A stretch of 6,357 nucleotides of DNA from Chloroflexia bacterium (GTDB lineage Bacteria; Chloroflexota; Chloroflexia; Thermomicrobiales; CFX8): NCBI GenBank assembly GCA_013696045.1, contig JACCZH010000509.1:1-6357 (forward strand). The letters run 5' to 3'. Shown here one piece after another: positions 4,564-6,357 of this stretch; the stretch's first letter is position 1, and each line of letters starts with the position of its first letter. The notes below the pieces were generated by a model. That model had not been told where the DNA came from and did no database searches. It was given only the letters and a program-made list of their open reading frames with translations. The translations under genes and the position numbers were made by a program.

Positions 4564-5823
4564 TTACGTCTGGAGGTCGCGGTCGGTCACACCAGGCAGT
4601 GGGAAAGCCGCGCTCATCGCCTCTGCCTGCTCGCGAATCCGTGCTATCTGTTCCTCATCGTCAGGAGTCTGCACAATTTCCGCGATCCAGCGTCCGATTG
4701 TTTTCATCTCATCCACTCCGAACCCGCGGGTGGTCACGGCAGGTGAGCCAAACCGGATGCCGCTGGTTTGGAATGGCGAGCGGGGATCGTTTGGGATCGA
4801 GTTGCGGTTGGCGGTGATGCCGGCCTCTTCAAGCAGGCGCTGGACCTTGCGGCCCGAAATGTCGTTCGGCCGCAGGTCAACGAGCATCAGGTGGTTGTCG
4901 GTGCCTCCGGAGATTATCCGCAGGCCATGCTCCTGAAGTGATTCCGAGAGTGCGTCCGCGTTCGCGAGCACATTCTGGATGTACTCCTTGAAGGATGGCT
5001 GGAGTGCCTCGCGGAAGCCGACGGCTTTAGCGGCGATGATGTGCATCAGCGGGCCGCCCTGCAGCCCAGGGAAGACGGTTTTATTAACGGCATCGCCATG
5101 CTCGGCGTCTGCCATAATCATGCCTCCACGTGGTCCACGCAAGGTCTTGTGTGTGGTGGTCGTGGTGATCTGAGCCTGGCCAATCGGGCTTGGATGCAGG
5201 CCGGCTGCGACTATACCAGCAATGTGGGCAATGTCAGCCATAACGATGGCCCCAACCTCATCAGCAATCTCCCGGAAGCGTGCGAAGTCGATCACCCGTG
5301 AGTACGCGCTGGACCCTGCGACGATGACCTTGGGACGCACTTCCTTCGCGAGCCGCAACACCTCGTCGTAGTCGATGCGTTCAGACTCGATATCTATCCC
5401 GTAGGAGTGCGCGTCGAAGACCTGCCCGGAGAAGGTGACGGGAGACCCGTGGGTCAGATGCCCACCGTGGGCCAGGTTCATTCCGAGTATCGGGTCACCG
5501 GGCTTGAGGACCGATAGGTAGCCAGCCATGTTCGCGATAGCCCCTGAATAGGGCTGCACGTTGACATGCTCAGTTCCGAAGAGCTCCCGTGCCCGGGAAG
5601 TCGCCAGATTCTCGGCCTCGTCAACGAACTCACATCCACCGTAGTAACGCTTTCCGGGCAAGCCTTCTGCATATTTATTGGTGAGCACCGAACCCGTGGC
5701 TTGCATGACGGCGGCGCTGGTGAAGTTCTCGGACGCGATCAATTCGATCGTGCTGCGCTGCCGTTGCTCTTCGCGGCCGATAATGCCGGCGATGGCCGGG
5801 TCCACGTTGGCGAGGATCGACAT
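4564..5823 (-). CDS. glyA: Serine hydroxymethyltransferase
   Basis: GlyA is a cytoplasmic PLP enzyme that converts serine and tetrahydrofolate to glycine and 5,10-methylene-THF, the main source of one-carbon units. The protein is 419 residues, normal for bacterial SHMT. Visible family features: STIELIASENFTS (24-36), GLPGKRYYGGCEFVDEAE (54-71), HGGHLTHGSPV (119-129), the PLP-pairing aspartate in ADIAHIAG (D197), the Schiff-base lysine in TTTTTHKTLRGPRGG (K226) and the substrate-carboxylate arginine in SGIRFGSPA (R357). The start at 5823 (MSILANVDPAI) is preferred over an in-frame extension to 5877, because the extra 18 residues are not SHMT-like and a TGGAG ribosome site lies just upstream of 5823. 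It sits between der and the wecA-like gene. One usually conserved Gln is Ile in PYSGAIAN (I96). Confidence 0.97.
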   Translation of the reverse strand: MSILANVDPAIAGIIGREEQRQRSTIELIASENFTSAAVMQATGSVLTNKYAEGLPGKRYYGGCEFVDEAENLATSRARELFGTEHVNVQPYSGAIANMAGYLSVLKPGDPILGMNLAHGGHLTHGSPVTFSGQVFDAHSYGIDIESERIDYDEVLRLAKEVRPKVIVAGSSAYSRVIDFARFREIADEVGAIVMADIAHIAGIVAAGLHPSPIGQAQITTTTTHKTLRGPRGGMIMADAEHGDAVNKTVFPGLQGGPLMHIIAAKAVGFREALQPSFKEYIQNVLANADALSESLQEHGLRIISGGTDNHLMLVDLRPNDISGRKVQRLLEEAGITANRNSIPNDPRSPFQTSGIRFGSPAVTTRGFGVDEMKTIGRWIAEIVQTPDDEEQIARIREQAEAMSAAFPLPGVTDRDLQT

Positions 5824-5852
5824 ACACACACTCCACTCACACACAGCACGGA

Positions 5853-5871
5853 CGCGGCCACACCGGCCGCG
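5853..5871 (-). other. GC-rich hairpin in the der-glyA gap
   Basis: CGCGGCC (5853-5859) and GGCCGCG (5865-5871) form a perfect 7-bp stem with a 5-base loop in the 75-bp gap between the der stop and the glyA start. On the transcribed minus strand it is followed by GT-rich sequence, not a U-run, so a strong intrinsic terminator is unlikely. It could be an RNA-processing or attenuation element, or could simply stabilise the glyA segment. Confidence 0.4.
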
Positions 5872-5898
5872 GGCCAATGATAACGCACCGATCAGCGC

Positions 5899-6357
5899 TT
5901 ATTCTTCGCGCCGCCTGCTGCGAAAGTGCATGACGATCGGGCTACCGTCAAAGCCCCAGCGACTACGAATAGAGTTTTCCAGATAACGTTCGTACGAAAA
6001 GTGGACGTTTCGGGGATCGTTGCAAAAGAAAACGAAGCGCGGCGGAGCGACATCTGACTGCGTCGCATAATAGAACTTGAGCCAGCTACTCGGCCGTGAC
6101 GGTGGTGGGTGCTGGGCAACAGCTTCACGTAGCATGCGGTTGATCTCGCCGGTGGTGATACGTTTTTGGCGCTCGCCATAGACATGCAGTGCGATTTCAA
6201 TAATCTGGTCAACTCGCTGCCCGGTCAGTGCGGAAATGAACACCATTGGTGCAAAGGGCACAAATGAAAACGTCTCAGCCGCGGCGTCCTGGAACTCACC
6301 CATCGTCTTGTTATCTTTGGCCACCAGGTCCCACTTGTTGACGACCAGGATCAAGCC
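5899..6357 (-). CDS. der: GTPase Der (EngA), C-terminal part; 5' end beyond the window
   Basis: Der is an essential tandem-GTPase needed for maturation of the 50S ribosomal subunit. The window holds only its last roughly 152 residues; the frame continues past 6357. Present are the G4 motif of the second GTPase domain (VVNKWDLV), the G5 region (FISALTG) and the full C-terminal KH-like domain. Diagnostic KH-like sequences are TGEINRMLREAVAQHPPPSR, LKFYYATQ, PPRFVFFCNDP and HFSYERYLENSIR. It ends with a basic tail (FRSRRREE), as the family does. It lies upstream of glyA in the same orientation with a 75-bp gap. The first GTPase domain and the P-loops lie outside the window. No frameshift is seen. 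Confidence 0.96.
   Translation of the reverse strand, partial: GLILVVNKWDLVAKDNKTMGEFQDAAAETFSFVPFAPMVFISALTGQRVDQIIEIALHVYGERQKRITTGEINRMLREAVAQHPPPSRPSSWLKFYYATQSDVAPPRFVFFCNDPRNVHFSYERYLENSIRSRWGFDGSPIVMHFRSRRREE

Noticed and set aside
1..6357. CRISPR array, toxin-antitoxin pair or defence system
   Set aside because: No spaced repeats were seen, and none of the recognised genes belongs to such systems.

Overview
The window is a junction between broken, accessory-looking DNA and a block of ordinary housekeeping genes. The sequence is fairly GC-rich. The housekeeping genes (rsfS, a WecA-type transferase, glyA, der), a tRNA with no encoded CCA, and strong AGGAGG-type ribosome sites fit a non-enteric bacterium. 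The style of the SHMT, Der and IS407-group transposase makes me lean towards Chloroflexota (Thermomicrobia/Sphaerobacter-like), but that is a low-confidence impression made without any search.

Layout. (1) Positions 1-612, + strand: three tiny, tightly coupled ORFs, each with a good Shine-Dalgarno. They look like phage or integrative-element genes; none is recognised. The third is cut by an insertion sequence after 44 codons. (2) Positions 613-1763: an apparently intact IS3-family, IS407-group element with imperfect terminal inverted repeats. Its orfA and orfB overlap at a canonical A_AAA_AAG -1 frameshift site followed by a hairpin, and the DD(35)E triad is complete. (3) Positions 1764-2305: the remains of a NarL-type (HisKA_3/HATPase) sensor kinase that has lost its sensor domain and H box and decays before its G2 box. 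The IS flanks belong to unrelated genes and show no target duplication, so the element marks a rearrangement and not a simple insertion. (4) Positions 2316-2660, - strand: an unrecognised single-pass membrane protein. (5) Positions 2784-2855: a tRNA with anticodon CAT. It is followed by a palindrome-rich 70-bp stretch, then rsfS (ribosomal silencing factor) and a 47-codon membrane microprotein. (6) Positions 3474-6357, - strand: der (partial), then glyA, then a wecA-like gene, which reads as one transcription unit with only 10 bp between glyA and wecA.

Functionally the right half combines ribosome assembly (Der), ribosome silencing (RsfS), one-carbon supply (GlyA) and the first membrane step of cell-surface polymer synthesis (WecA-like). 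No previously undescribed system stands out. The items most worth a second look are the IS-bounded rearrangement, the complete frameshift signal, the nested palindromes before rsfS and the two small membrane proteins.
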